Program-made: the position numbers and the translations under genes
DNA from: Archivesica marissinica
Taxonomy: Eukaryota; Mollusca; Bivalvia; Venerida; Vesicomyidae
Reading direction: 5' to 3'
DNA length: 64,000 nt
NCBI GenBank assembly: GCA_014843695.1
Contig: CM026398.1
Coordinates: 44,137,372-44,201,371, forward strand
Shown here: one piece after another, positions 1-9,195 of the stretch
How positions within the stretch are numbered: the stretch's first letter is position 1
Layout: the number at the start of each line of letters is the position of its first letter
The notes under the pieces: model-generated
What the model was told of the DNA's origin: nothing
Database searches by the model: none
What the model saw: the letters and a program-made list of their open reading frames with translations, nothing else

Positions 1-96
1 CATACTGGGTGGATGATTAACCCACTTAGAATGTGCTGCACACTGGGTGGATGATTAACCCACTTAGAATGTGCTGCATACTGGGTGGATGATTAA
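1..96. repeat. 38-bp minisatellite, right end of an array
   Basis: The motif CTGGGTGGATGATTAACCCA recurs with starts 38 bp apart (about 3, 41 and 79), so roughly 2.5 copies are visible and the array continues left of the window. The last copy supplies the TTAA at 93-96 into which the next element is inserted. A related stretch, CTTAGAATGTGCTGCACAC, occurs once more near 45581. Confidence 0.85.
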
Positions 97-345
97 CCCA
101 TTTGATTCTGGATACCGTTCTGGATATCGTTCAAACAGTATTTGCAAAGAACATAGAGCCAGTCACACGCCATGTAACTTGCCGTCTGATCAGGCTCTAT
201 GCTATTTGCTATTCAGATGATCTTTCTAAGACACTTAGCTATGTAGCAAACAACAGAGATCCTGATCAGCATGCAGCGTGATGCTGCGGCTGATCTGGAT
301 CTATGTCGTTTGCAAATCCTTTAAACATATCCAGAATGAAATGGG
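97..345 (+). mobile_element. TTAA-flanked MITE, family B (piggyBac-type)
   Basis: The element is bounded by TTAA at 93-96 and 346-349. Its terminal inverted repeats read CCCATTTGATTCTGGATA and, on the other strand, CCCATTTCATTCTGGATA, with one mismatch. TTAA duplication with CCC...GGG ends is the piggyBac hallmark; the family assignment is inferred because no transposase is present. The interior carries paired modules of the type GATCAGGCTCTATGCT and GATCTGGATCTATG. A second copy lies at 45126-45360. Confidence 0.8.
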
Positions 346-565
346 TTAAATATTGTGATTATTGTCTTGTATTTTCATTTTTCAATAATAAATATTTCGG
401 TAAAAAGTAAAATTTGGAAAATTTGGCCACAAACGAACCTGCTTTTGTGAAATTACCATTTCTAAATTATCTCCCTTTAGGGGTATTTTTAAACAAAATC
501 ACCAATAACTGTATAAATGGTGGTTTACTAAACTTAACATTGGAATAAATTTGCATATAACAGAA

Positions 566-850
566 GGATCTGTATCCCAGTGGTAAAACGCTGGACTGGT
601 AATCCAGGGATCGCAGGTTCGATCCCCCGTCTGACCCTAATAAAATTAACAGTCTTTCAGATGGGACGATAAACCGAGGTCTCGTGTCGGTGCTTTACAC
701 CGTGCACGTAAAAGAACCAGAGGAGACTCTGTAATGGGTCTCTGTCTGTATCATTGCACTATCCTCCAAAATCTAAAATTACTAATCTCTTCAGGAGGCG
801 TCCGGTATGGGCAACCGGTAGCGACGATAAATAAACGTAAAACACACACA
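566..850 (+). mobile_element. tRNA-derived SINE, group S1
   Basis: The head folds like a tRNA. It has a D-arm (CCAGTGGTAAAACG), an anticodon arm CTGGA-CTGGTAA-TCCAG (GGT, Thr-like) and a T-arm GGTTCGATCC. A body of about 200 bp follows, containing GCTTTACACCGTGCACGTAAAAG and an end like CGATAAATAAACGTAAAACAC. Other copies sit at 21676, 28658, 44208, 55710, 56486 and 62322. The repeated body shows this is a SINE and not a working tRNA gene. Confidence 0.8.
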
Positions 851-1076
851 ATATATGCATATGAATTACAACTAGTATTATTTTTGCAATTGAAGAAAAA
901 GAAACCCATACAGAGACTATTAATCTTGGTGTATGTTTTCTCCTATACAAACATCATCCCACCGAGTGTCTGAAATAAAACAATTAGAAGTCTAGTGTAT
1001 CAGATGAAGCTTGTAATGTGATTATCAGAGATTGGTGGTATCTAAATCCTGCATCTGGCTGTGTTCTCAACTTTAA

Positions 1077-1309
1077 CCCTTTCAACCCCACAGGCCTCTA
1101 AATAGGCTTATGAAAAGTGTAGATCCAGATGAGCCGGCTCGTAACGAGCCGGCTCATCAGGATCTGCACTTTTTTGCCAGTAATAATTATTACTATTTTT
1201 AGATAAAATTACCCATTTTGATAAATGAACTGATCCAAATGTAATTTTGTTATTATTGGTCTAAAAATATCATGGACCAATCCATGTCAGTTACTTGGGG
1301 TTGAAAGGG
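1077..1309 (+). mobile_element. TTAA-flanked palindromic MITE, family A
   Basis: Perfect TTAA duplications lie at 1073-1076 and 1310-1313. The ends are CCCTTTCAACCCCA and TGGGGTTGAAAGGG. An internal hairpin is built from GATGAGCCGGCTC / GAGCCGGCTCATC flanked by AGTGTAGATCC / GGATCTGCACTTTT. Copies: 3285-3521, 20348-20580 (reversed), 46096-46467 (split by a SINE) and 63640-63872. Non-autonomous and piggyBac-type by its ends. Confidence 0.85.
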
Positions 1310-1390
1310 TTAATACCATCATTCATTTTCCTTACGGTATCTGTTTATTACCTGTAGCACAGCAGTGTACATATTGTTTAACATATCACA

Positions 1391-1646
1391 CAGGGCTCAT
1401 TCTAGAGGGCGACTGGTGCGAAATAGTCACCCTAGTGACCCTGACTTCGCCCCCTGGGGACCCCACTTCTCCCTAAAAATCTTTTTTTTACAATTTTCAT
1501 ACAAAATATTGTCCAGTAAGACCCACCAATATAATGCACTCCTATTCAAAATTGTCATATTGTGTATTTTAGCCATATTTATTTCAACGCGCTCTCTTTC
1601 TCTCTCTCTCACTTCTCCCAAAAATTATTACCGAGAATGAGCCCGG
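1391..1646. mobile_element. hAT-like MITE
   Basis: The ends are CAGGGCTCATTCT and, inverted, CCGGGCTCATTCT. Imperfect 8-bp flanks ATATCACA / AATTCACA fit a degraded hAT target duplication. The interior has blocks such as GGCGACTGGTGCGAAATAG and a CT-rich run. A diverged reverse copy is at 43191-43489 and a fragment at 37975-38095. The hAT label is inferred from the CAGGG end and 8-bp flanks only. Confidence 0.5.
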
Positions 1647-1687
1647 AATTCACAACTCCACTTAAGATTATCAGAAGTTGTTGAGTC

Positions 1688-1945
1688 CGCCTCCGTGGTC
1701 GAGTGGTTATGGTCGCTGACTTGTATACCACTGTAACCTATGATCACTGATGGTCACGGGTTCGAGCCCCGCTCAGGCCGTGTCTCATTTATATAAAAAA
1801 GTTGGCAGTTTCTTACAGAGGTTGGTGCACCCAAGTACTGGTTAACCACTGGAGCCTGCCCAGGAAGGTGTTGTTAGGTAAACTGCCAGCTGGCGATATA
1901 GCCCAAAATGGTGCTGATGCAGGCGTAAAACCCGAAATATAACAG
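1688..1945 (+). mobile_element. tRNA-derived SINE, group S2
   Basis: The head GCCTCCGTGGTCGAGTGG...GGGTTCGAGCCCCGCTCAGGC is Ser/Leu-tRNA-like, with an extended region before the T-arm. The body contains AAGTTGGCAGTTTCTTAC, GCCTGCCCAGGAAGGTG and CGTAAAACCCGAAATATAAC. Reverse copies occur at 39046, 39386, 48733, 56880 and 58068. Confidence 0.75.
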
Positions 1946-2382
1946 AACATAAGAAGTTGTTGATGATGTCATTACCAATTCCTCATACATGTATATTGTT
2001 GCATTAGTCGTCAAATAAACAGCAAGCCTTAATGAAGGTCAGAACAATGTAGTTAATGTTCGATTTTAAGTCGTGATAGCCCAATATTTACATCGCTATT
2101 GCATTTCCTTTGATGAACGTATATGTCTCTATTGTATACAATTTCGTATAATGGTTTCCAACTAATGATATGCAGATGACGTGTGCACTTGATGTGCCCA
2201 TTAGCCGTGTTAGGCAGCGTTCGTCGCGAGAAAAGGCGTGTCTTACGCTGTTCCAACGATGATCTAGTTGTCAGATCTCCGCCATACAATAAGTCGCAAA
2301 GTTGGACTAAATACCTTTTAATTGGAAAATGTGATATTTTATTTTTTGTCTCACTGAAACAAATAATTAATGTAAAGATAGT
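1946..2382. other. No gene recognised
   Basis: This is AT-rich unique sequence. A 128-residue open frame on the minus strand (2439-2053) runs into the hairpin at 2383-2499 and resembles no family I know, so it is not called. Confidence 0.5.
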
Positions 2383-2499
2383 AATGAATCGCGAGTTAAT
2401 AGTTTCCAATGGGGTATAAACTACATTTGGCCTCCACACACTTTAAGCACACTCAATGTAGTTCATACCCCAATGGAAACTATTAACACGCAATTCATT
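2383..2499. repeat. Foldback hairpin with 44-bp arms
   Basis: Arms at 2383-2426 and 2456-2499 are inverted copies with about four mismatches, separated by a 29-bp loop. The arm begins AATGAATCGCGAGTTAATAG and ends GGGGTATAAACTACAT. A sequence with a tRNA-like look (GGTAGCGCGCTCGCTTGAGG) follows. It may be a small foldback element; no target duplication is obvious. Confidence 0.7.
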
Positions 2500-3126
2500 C
2501 CTAATAAGTGGTAGCGCGCTCGCTTGAGGTGCGAAAGGTGCGGAGCCCACGTGTATGTTACTCCATATTCAACATGATGCTGCTGGTTGTTATCAGGTGC
2601 CGAGATACTTCAATCATAGTAAACATATAAGGTAGACCGCAGGTGCTATAGTGATATGATATTATTATAAAAAGTCAATTGACAAGCTGTAATTGTATCC
2701 ATGTTATATATAAAGTTACAGGATTTATAATACTTGTTTAACGACTAGGAAGTGTTCAACTTGTATAACAAGAAGTCTAATAAAAACATGGTAGCTAATC
2801 GGTACTTATGAGCTTGTGGTGTCCTCTAGTGGAAATCTGACAGCAATCAAGAAATCTATAGTGTGACCTGGATTGGTAATATCATTGGTCGCTCAATTGA
2901 GCGTCTACACTGTTGTAAAATAAATATTCAATGGAAATAGTCGCTTATTTACAGTGGGCGTACAAGTGGCCATAGCTCTCTCTCTGATAGCAACTGATGC
3001 AGATAATTGTATTACATGTATTTGAATCAGTGTTTTCTATAATGTTGATATTACTTTGTACAAACAACTTAGCAGCTTACAATACACTTCTGACATGTAT
3101 TGTGGGCAAATGTGCATTTGACTCTG
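2500..3126. other. No gene recognised
   Basis: Unique AT-rich sequence. I see no convincing exon, RNA gene or array. Confidence 0.5.
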
Positions 3127-3130
3127 TTAA

Positions 3131-3528
3131 CCCGTAACCTGCAGAATAAATTGGATGGAAATGTGCATACAACATAGATCATGATCAGACGCGGCGCTAC
3201 ACATGTCTTAGCTCCACTATCCAAATAGCAAACCAGGCTCTATGCTGTTTGCAAAAGTGACTTTAGTCATGATTGGCAGGTTAACCCTATCAACACTACA
3301 GGCCTCTAAATAGGCTTACAAAAAGTGTAGATCCAGATGAGCCGGCTCATGATGAGCTGTCTCATCAGGATCTGTACTTTTTGCCAGTAATAATTATTAC
3401 TATTTTTAGATAAAATTATCCATTTTTATAAATGATCTGGTCCAAAGGTAATTTTCTTATTAATTTATTGGTCTAAGAATATCATGCACCAGTCCATGTC
3501 AGTTACTTGTGGTTGAATGGGTTAAAGG
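3131..3528 (+). mobile_element. TTAA-flanked MITE, family C, carrying a nested MITE
   Basis: TTAA at 3127-3130 and 3529-3532 flank an element that starts CCCGTAACCTGC and ends GGCAGGTTAA...AGG. It is interrupted by a family A MITE (3285-3521) inserted at the TTAA that lies inside its own right end. Other family C copies: 28179-28373 and 39863-40147. Confidence 0.75.
3285..3521 (+). mobile_element. Nested TTAA MITE, family A
   Basis: It starts CCCTATCAACACTACAGG and ends GGTTGAATGGG, with TTAA copies at 3281-3284 and 3522-3525. The flanks rejoin to give the expected family C end. Confidence 0.85.
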
Positions 3529-3802
3529 TTAATATATAATATGTCAATGTATGTGATATTGGTAATGGCTATGAGAGATACACATCCATGTGGGAAATGG
3601 TTGAGCCATGTGCTCACGTAGTATTCACATATTAATTGGTATCATATGAAAAGAACATGTATATGTAGAAAATATTACTGACCAGCGAATGAAAGTTAGC
3701 AGAAATGAAATTGTGGACTCACCACAGTCAGTGTGCTAAGGTGAAAATACTCTCGATAACATGAGATTAGGTATTTCATATTTGTAATATGAGTACTGTG
3801 TA

Positions 3803-3990
3803 CAGGGTTCCCGCTGTTGGTTGCCAATGGCGCAAATTGCGACAAAAAACAAAGAGTGGTGCTAAATATTGTGAATTGGCGAAAATATTTGGCGCAACAT
3901 TTATTTTTATGGCACATGTTTTGTCAAATACATGGCTTCAAATATTCATTTGTGAACTATATGGCTCTTAGTTGACTCTAAGTTTTTAAA
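3803..3990 (+). mobile_element. Interspersed repeat with CAGGGTTCCC end (hAT-like?)
   Basis: The start CAGGGTTCCCGCTGTTGGTTGCC, followed by GGCGCAAATTG and GACAAAAAACAAA, matches a second copy at 18837-18945. The right end is not defined. The hAT label is a guess from CAGGG. Confidence 0.4.
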
Positions 3991-4083
3991 TTGGCTCCAG
4001 AAGTGGCACAGACAAACATTCAGACAGAGGGAACACTGTGTGTATCCAGGTCGAACTTTGATAAAATTGATAAAAATGTGTGT

Positions 4084-4103
4084 CCCCCCCCCCCCCCCCC
4101 CCC
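4084..4103 (+). repeat. Homopolymer C run (20 nt)
   Basis: Twenty consecutive C residues are followed by an alternating TA stretch. Length at such a run is error-prone in assemblies. Confidence 0.9.
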
Positions 4104-4844
4104 ATATATATATTTTATATATCTATGTTGATAAATCGGTTGCACGTTGACTATAATTAATGCCGTTGTGAATTGAAACGTAGAAGTATGTTTGACATCC
4201 ATTGACTTCTGTTTGACTACCTTACTATTTAAATGTTCACCCATGACCGTAGATTTGGTCGAGATATCTAAGTGTTGGTAGTAGTAATTTACACAAGATT
4301 CAATGCAAACAGTTTTTTCCCCTTATATTTGTCTTGGAGGCATAATTTTATCAGCCTTAAATTTATATCCAATCCCGAAACTCTCGTTTTCATCATACTT
4401 TTAACTATTAGGCTTTCAATCTATGTCAGTTTTTCTAAGCAGGGGGGGTTATTTCGGATTACCATATTAAAAGTAAAAGTGAAATACCCTATTGCTTCAT
4501 TCATGTAACATAATTATGTGTTGACAGAGATTTAAGATTTTCACTGGATTTTAGTATTTTAAAATCACTGTCTTCTGAGTTCTGTTCTATTGAGTGAAAG
4601 TGTAGAACTAATTTATATATGAATCAACATCATCATTACATTGATAAATTAAGTTACAGAAAGTCATGAAAGTGCAAATCTTTGAATTTTATATACCATG
4701 AATATGAATGTAAGTTAAGCTCCAGTCGAAAGCATTAAAGTGCAGAAACAATTTATTTATTGCTACGTGTAAGACCACCCTCAAATCTGAAAATTGTCAC
4801 AAATGTGAAAATAGTGACTTATGTGAATAAAATGGTCGCAGATA
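4104..4844. other. No gene recognised
   Basis: AT-rich unique sequence leading into the 41-bp array, with no supported feature. Confidence 0.5.
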
Positions 4845-5182
4845 TGTGAAAATGTGTGACAAATGTTAAAGCTGTCAGTGATGTATGTGAAAGCGTGTGA
4901 CAAATGTTAAAACTGTCAGTGATGTATGTGAAAATGTGTGACAAATGTTAAAACTGTCAGTGACGTATGTGAAAATGTGTGACAAATATTAAAACTGTCA
5001 GTGATGTATGTGAAAGCGTGTGACAAATGTTAAAACTGTCAGTGATGTATGTGAAAATGTGTGACAAATGTTAAAACTGTCAGTGATGTATGTGAAAATG
5101 TGTGACAAATGTTAAAACTGTCAGTGACGTATGTGAAAATGTGTGACAAATGTTAAAACTGTCAGTGACGTATGTGAAAACT
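4845..5182. repeat. 41-bp minisatellite, about 8 copies
   Basis: Unit ATGTGTGACAAATGTTAAAA plus CTGTCAGTGATGTATGTGAAA. Variants alternate GATGTATG with GACGTATG and AAAATG with AAAGCG. The left edge decays into GTGAAAATAGTGAC-like half units near 4800. Confidence 0.9.
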
Positions 5183-5910
5183 TGCTTTTCAAGATTGTTC
5201 AGCATGTAGCAACGTTATTATTTATTATTTTTAAAAATGTAGAAATTAAATTGATTTAAATATGGTTCTCAAAATATAAAATGTATTTTAAATTGATCAA
5301 ATTTGGATTGCATCATCAATGATCATCATGTGACATTTTAGTTTTGTTAATGTTTGTTAGAAAAATTAATATCACAATGAAAATTGATTCTATCTTCAAT
5401 AGGTTTCCAATTTTACCTAGATATCTACCTATATAAAGTAACAGTATTTATAAAACAAAGACTATTTTTATTTTACTGACAGTGACACTAACTGTTTCGG
5501 CCAATGGACAAGATACTTGTCTATTTTACAGCTAATAATATTTTATGGCTAATAATTCAAAGGAAGTCCTTTTGTCCAAAAGACATTTTCGGAACAACAG
5601 AGTGAAATGTATGATGAAATACAACTACTAGTGGTATGTGAGAGACATGCTGTTTTACTTGTGTGTCAATGACCAACATCAAAAGCTGACACAGTTTATA
5701 ATTGACATCCTAATTAACAACATTATTTCCTTTTTATAACCACCATGGTCAAAAGAAGGAATGAAGACAGTATGAGATAGAAACACCAGTAGAAAGGAAA
5801 CATAAGTGATGATGCAGTTGATGGGAATATTGTATAAATGAACATTATCCTTTGATTCAGAAAAAGAAATTGAATTTGTTTGTAAGAATTGAAAGCAATT
5901 AGAGTTAGCT
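5183..5910. other. No gene recognised
   Basis: AT-rich unique sequence between two arrays. Confidence 0.5.
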
Positions 5911-6352
5911 TATAAGTTTATCACATGACTTTATAATTTCAACTGATTTAGTGTGAAATCATTATAAGTTTATCACATGACTTTATAATTTCAACTGATT
6001 TAGTGTGAAATCATTATAAGTTTATCACATGACTTTATCATTTCAACTGATTTAGTGTGAAATCATTATAAGTTTATCACATGACTTTATAATTTCAACT
6101 GATTTAGTGTGAAATCATTATAAGTTTATCACATGACTTTATAATTTCAACTGATTTAGTGTGAAATCATTATAAGTTTATCACATGACTTTATCATTTC
6201 AACTGATTTAGTGTGAAATCATTATAAGTTTATCACATGACTTTATAATTTCAACTGATTTAGTGTGAAATCATTATAAGTTTATCACATGACTTTATAA
6301 TTTCAACTGATTTAGTGTGAAATCATTATAAGTTTATCACATGAATTTATAA
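5911..6352. repeat. 52-bp minisatellite, about 8.5 copies
   Basis: Units start with TATAAGTTTATCACATGACTT at 52-bp spacing (5911, 5963 and so on) and contain TTTCAACTGATTTAGTGTG. Copies are almost identical; some carry ATCATTTC for ATAATTTC. It passes directly into the next array. Confidence 0.9.
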
Positions 6353-6819
6353 TTTCAAGAGTTTAAAGTTGAACTAAAACGATTTGTGTGAATTAATAAT
6401 TTACTGCATAATCATATTTCAAGAGATCATAAATGTTGAACTGAAGCAATTTGTGTGAATTAATAATTTACTGCATAAACATATTTCAAGAGATCATAAA
6501 TGTTGAACTGAAGCAATTTGTGTGAATTAATAATTTACTGCATAAACATATTTTAAGAGATCATAAATGTTGAACTAAAACGATTTAAGTGAATTAATAA
6601 TTTACTGCATAAACATATTTCAAGAGATCATAAATGTTGAACTGAAGCAATTTGTGTGAATTAATAATTTACTGCATAAACATATTTCAAGAGATCATGA
6701 ATGTTGAACTGAAGCAATTTGTGTGAATTAATAATTTACTGCATAAACATATTTCAAGAGATCATAAATGTTGAACTGAAGCAATTTGTGTGAATTAATA
6801 GTTTACCACATAAACTGAA
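6353..6819. repeat. 67-bp minisatellite, about 7 copies
   Basis: Unit starts TTTCAAGAGATCATAAATG at 6417, 6484, 6551, 6618, 6685 and 6752. It also contains GAAGCAATTTGTGTGAATTA. The shared TTTCAA/GTGTGAA words suggest this array and the 52-bp array beside it arose from one ancestral segment (inference). Confidence 0.9.
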
Positions 6820-7146
6820 ACTGTAATAGAACGGACATTTGAAGACAAATAGATTGAGAGATTTCAATAGTTACTGTTGAACTGAAACATAATTTGTGTG
6901 ACGTGTCACATGAACTTCTATGTACCTATAATGTAGAGTATTTAAGTAATGTATTAGAGATATTGTGAAGTATGTATCACATATATACATCAGACGGCTG
7001 GCATTCTGTGCCATCGAGGACGGACAACGATCATGCCCGTGTAAGTACGAAAGAAAGTGCATGTAGTTCATCTGTATGAACATTCAAGTACATCTCGGAC
7101 TACTCCGAGTCTTAATTCAAACATATAGAAACTGTACACCTAATTT

Positions 7147-7399
7147 TAAGTTTAAACTTTATTTATTTTACAACAATTGCGAAGCAAGTTTTAAAAACTT
7201 ATATTAATCACTCTTGTTGGCACTGATGAAAGCGTATATGTGGTCATACGTGTGGGAGGAAACTGGAGTACCCAGAGAAAAACCACCTGTCAGATCTGGC
7301 GACCACCGTACCATCTCCCATTCTTCCCAGTCCGAGGATCGAACCCGGGTTGCATTGGTGAGAAGCGCGCGCGCTAACCACTGCGCTAATCGGACATCC
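7147..7399 (-). mobile_element. Full-length tRNA-derived SINE, group S3
   Basis: On the minus strand the head reads TGTCCGATTAGCGCAGTGG...GGGTTCGATCCTCGG. The body contains TCTCTGGGTACTCCAGTTTC, and the tail has ATTAATATAAG followed by AATAAATAAAG. It is bounded by a 12-bp target duplication TACACCTAATTT at 7135-7146 and 7400-7411, so this is an intact insertion. Other copies: 46290, 54986 and 39313 (head only). Confidence 0.9.
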
Positions 7400-7411
7400 T
7401 ACACCTAATTT

Positions 7412-7934
7412 GATGCAGATTTATCAGCTGTGTGCATGTTATGCATGTTTTATATTAGACCTTGACAACGTGAATGTAAATGTATACGATAATGAAAATG
7501 TACACGTAACTCTATCCAATCCGAGAGGGTGTTCTTTTATTTTGTTTGTTTATCTGTTAGGAGAATTTATAATGCAGAACGTTACTAAACAAATTTTTAT
7601 GAAATTTGGTGGAAGGCCTGGGTTCAAGGACAAACCCATTATATTTTGGAGGATTTTTGTATTTTACGCATTAACTATGTTGATTAGAGTTAGGTTATCA
7701 TATTGGAGGTGCATTTTGCACAACATAAAAAGTCAAATTCATAACTCTGAAAATGTCGAAATGTTAACATCATGGTAAATTTAATTGCGTTGGAGTGCAC
7801 CATTGATGTTATAGGATTCAAAAATGTTTACCCATCTAGCAAAATCACATCCTTCTGTGGTAAATTTATTAGTCGGGCCTACAAATTTAAAATCGCTAAC
7901 AAAGCCCCAGCTGTTAAGGAAAAAATTGACACTT
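7412..7934. other. No gene recognised
   Basis: A 122-residue open frame (7410-7778, plus) has no recognisable domain and begins in the SINE flank. It is not called. Confidence 0.45.
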
Positions 7935-8960
7935 AGTGGTGTGGGTGCAGTGTGGTCTTGTGGTGTAGTGTGGTGTGGTGTGGTCGTGTGGTGTGGTCTT
8001 GTGGTGTGGTGTGGTCTTGTAGTCTTGTGGTGTGGGTGTGGTGTGTTGTGGTGTAGTGTGGAGGTGTGGTGTGGTGTGATGTGGAGGTGTGGTGTGGTGT
8101 GGAGGTGTGGTGTGGTGTGGTATTGTGGTGGTGTGGTCTGGTGGTGTTGTGGTGTGGTGGTGGTGTGGTGGTAGTGTGGTGTGGTGGTGGTGTGGTGGTG
8201 GTGTCATATGGTGGCGGTGTGGTGGTGGTGTTGTGGTATGGTGGTGGTGTGTTGTGGTGTGGTGGTGGTGTTGAGTGTTGTAGTATGGTGGTGGTGTGTT
8301 GTGGTATGGTGGTGGTGGTGTTGTGGTGTGGTATGGTGGTGGTGTGTGGTGGTTGTGTTGAGTGTTGTGGTATGGTGGTGGTGTGTTGTGGTGTGGTGGT
8401 GGTGTTGTGTGTTGTGGTATGGTGGTGGTGGTGTTGTGGTATGGTGTGTGGTGTGGTATGGTTGGTGTGGTGTGTTGTGGTCTGGTGGTGGTGTTGTGTG
8501 TTGTGGTATGGTGGTGTGTTGTGGTATGGTGGTGTTGTTGTGTGTGTGGTATGGTGGTGGTGTTGTGGTATGGTGGTGTTGTGGTATGGTGGTGGTGTGG
8601 TGGTGGTGTGTTGTGGTCTGGTGGTGGTGGTGTGGTGTGTTGTGGTCTGGTGGTGTTGTGGTATGGTGGTGGTGTGGTGTGGTGTGTTGTGGTATGGTGG
8701 TGGTGTGTTGTGGTGGTGTGGTGTGTTGTGGTCTGGTGGTGTTGTGGTGGTGTGGTGGTATTGTGGTATGGTGGTGTTGTGGTCTGGTGGTGGTGTGGTG
8801 TGGTCTGGTGGTGGTGTTGTGTGGTGGTGTTGTGGTGTGGTGGTGGTGTGGTATGGTGGTGTGGTGGTGTTGTGGTATGGTGGTGTTGTGGTCTGGTGTG
8901 TTGTGGTATGGTGGTGGTGTGGTGTGGTGGTGTTGTGGTATGGTGGTGTTGTGGTCTGGT
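7935..8960 (+). repeat. G/T-strand satellite (TGGTG/TGTGG), about 1 kb
   Basis: For about 1 kb the plus strand is almost only G and T, with sparse A and C. It is built from GTGGT, GTTGTGGT and TATGGTGGTGG blocks without a fixed period. The strand bias is extreme. Open frames of 200-380 residues on both strands (Val/Trp/Cys-rich one way, His/Thr/Pro-rich the other) follow from the composition. Confidence 0.9.
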
Positions 8961-9195
8961 AGTCAGGTTTGCTTTCTTAGATTGCTCTTCATAATACATG
9001 GTATTTAAGGATGTGCATAATATATTAGCAGGGGTTGAAACTTTAACCTGTTTAAATGTCATTATTACAAACTGTTATAGTAACCCCACCTTGTGTAATT
9101 GCAATCATTTCAACAAGAAAGTCATTCAACTGAAGTCGTATAATATTTCATGCTCACCATTAATCTATAATCACTAGCCTTCCTGTCCCAGCTTT

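Noticed and set aside
566..640. Functional tRNA-Thr gene
   Set aside because: The tRNA-like fold is joined to a SINE body that recurs elsewhere with mutated heads, and the acceptor stem is not well paired.
2053..2439. 128-residue minus-strand frame
   Set aside because: Overlaps the hairpin at 2383-2499, has no family resemblance and no splice or promoter support.
7914..9062. 382-residue His/Thr/Pro-rich frame and Val/Trp/Cys-rich frames on the other strand
   Set aside because: Pure consequence of the G/T-only tract; overlapping open frames occur on both strands.
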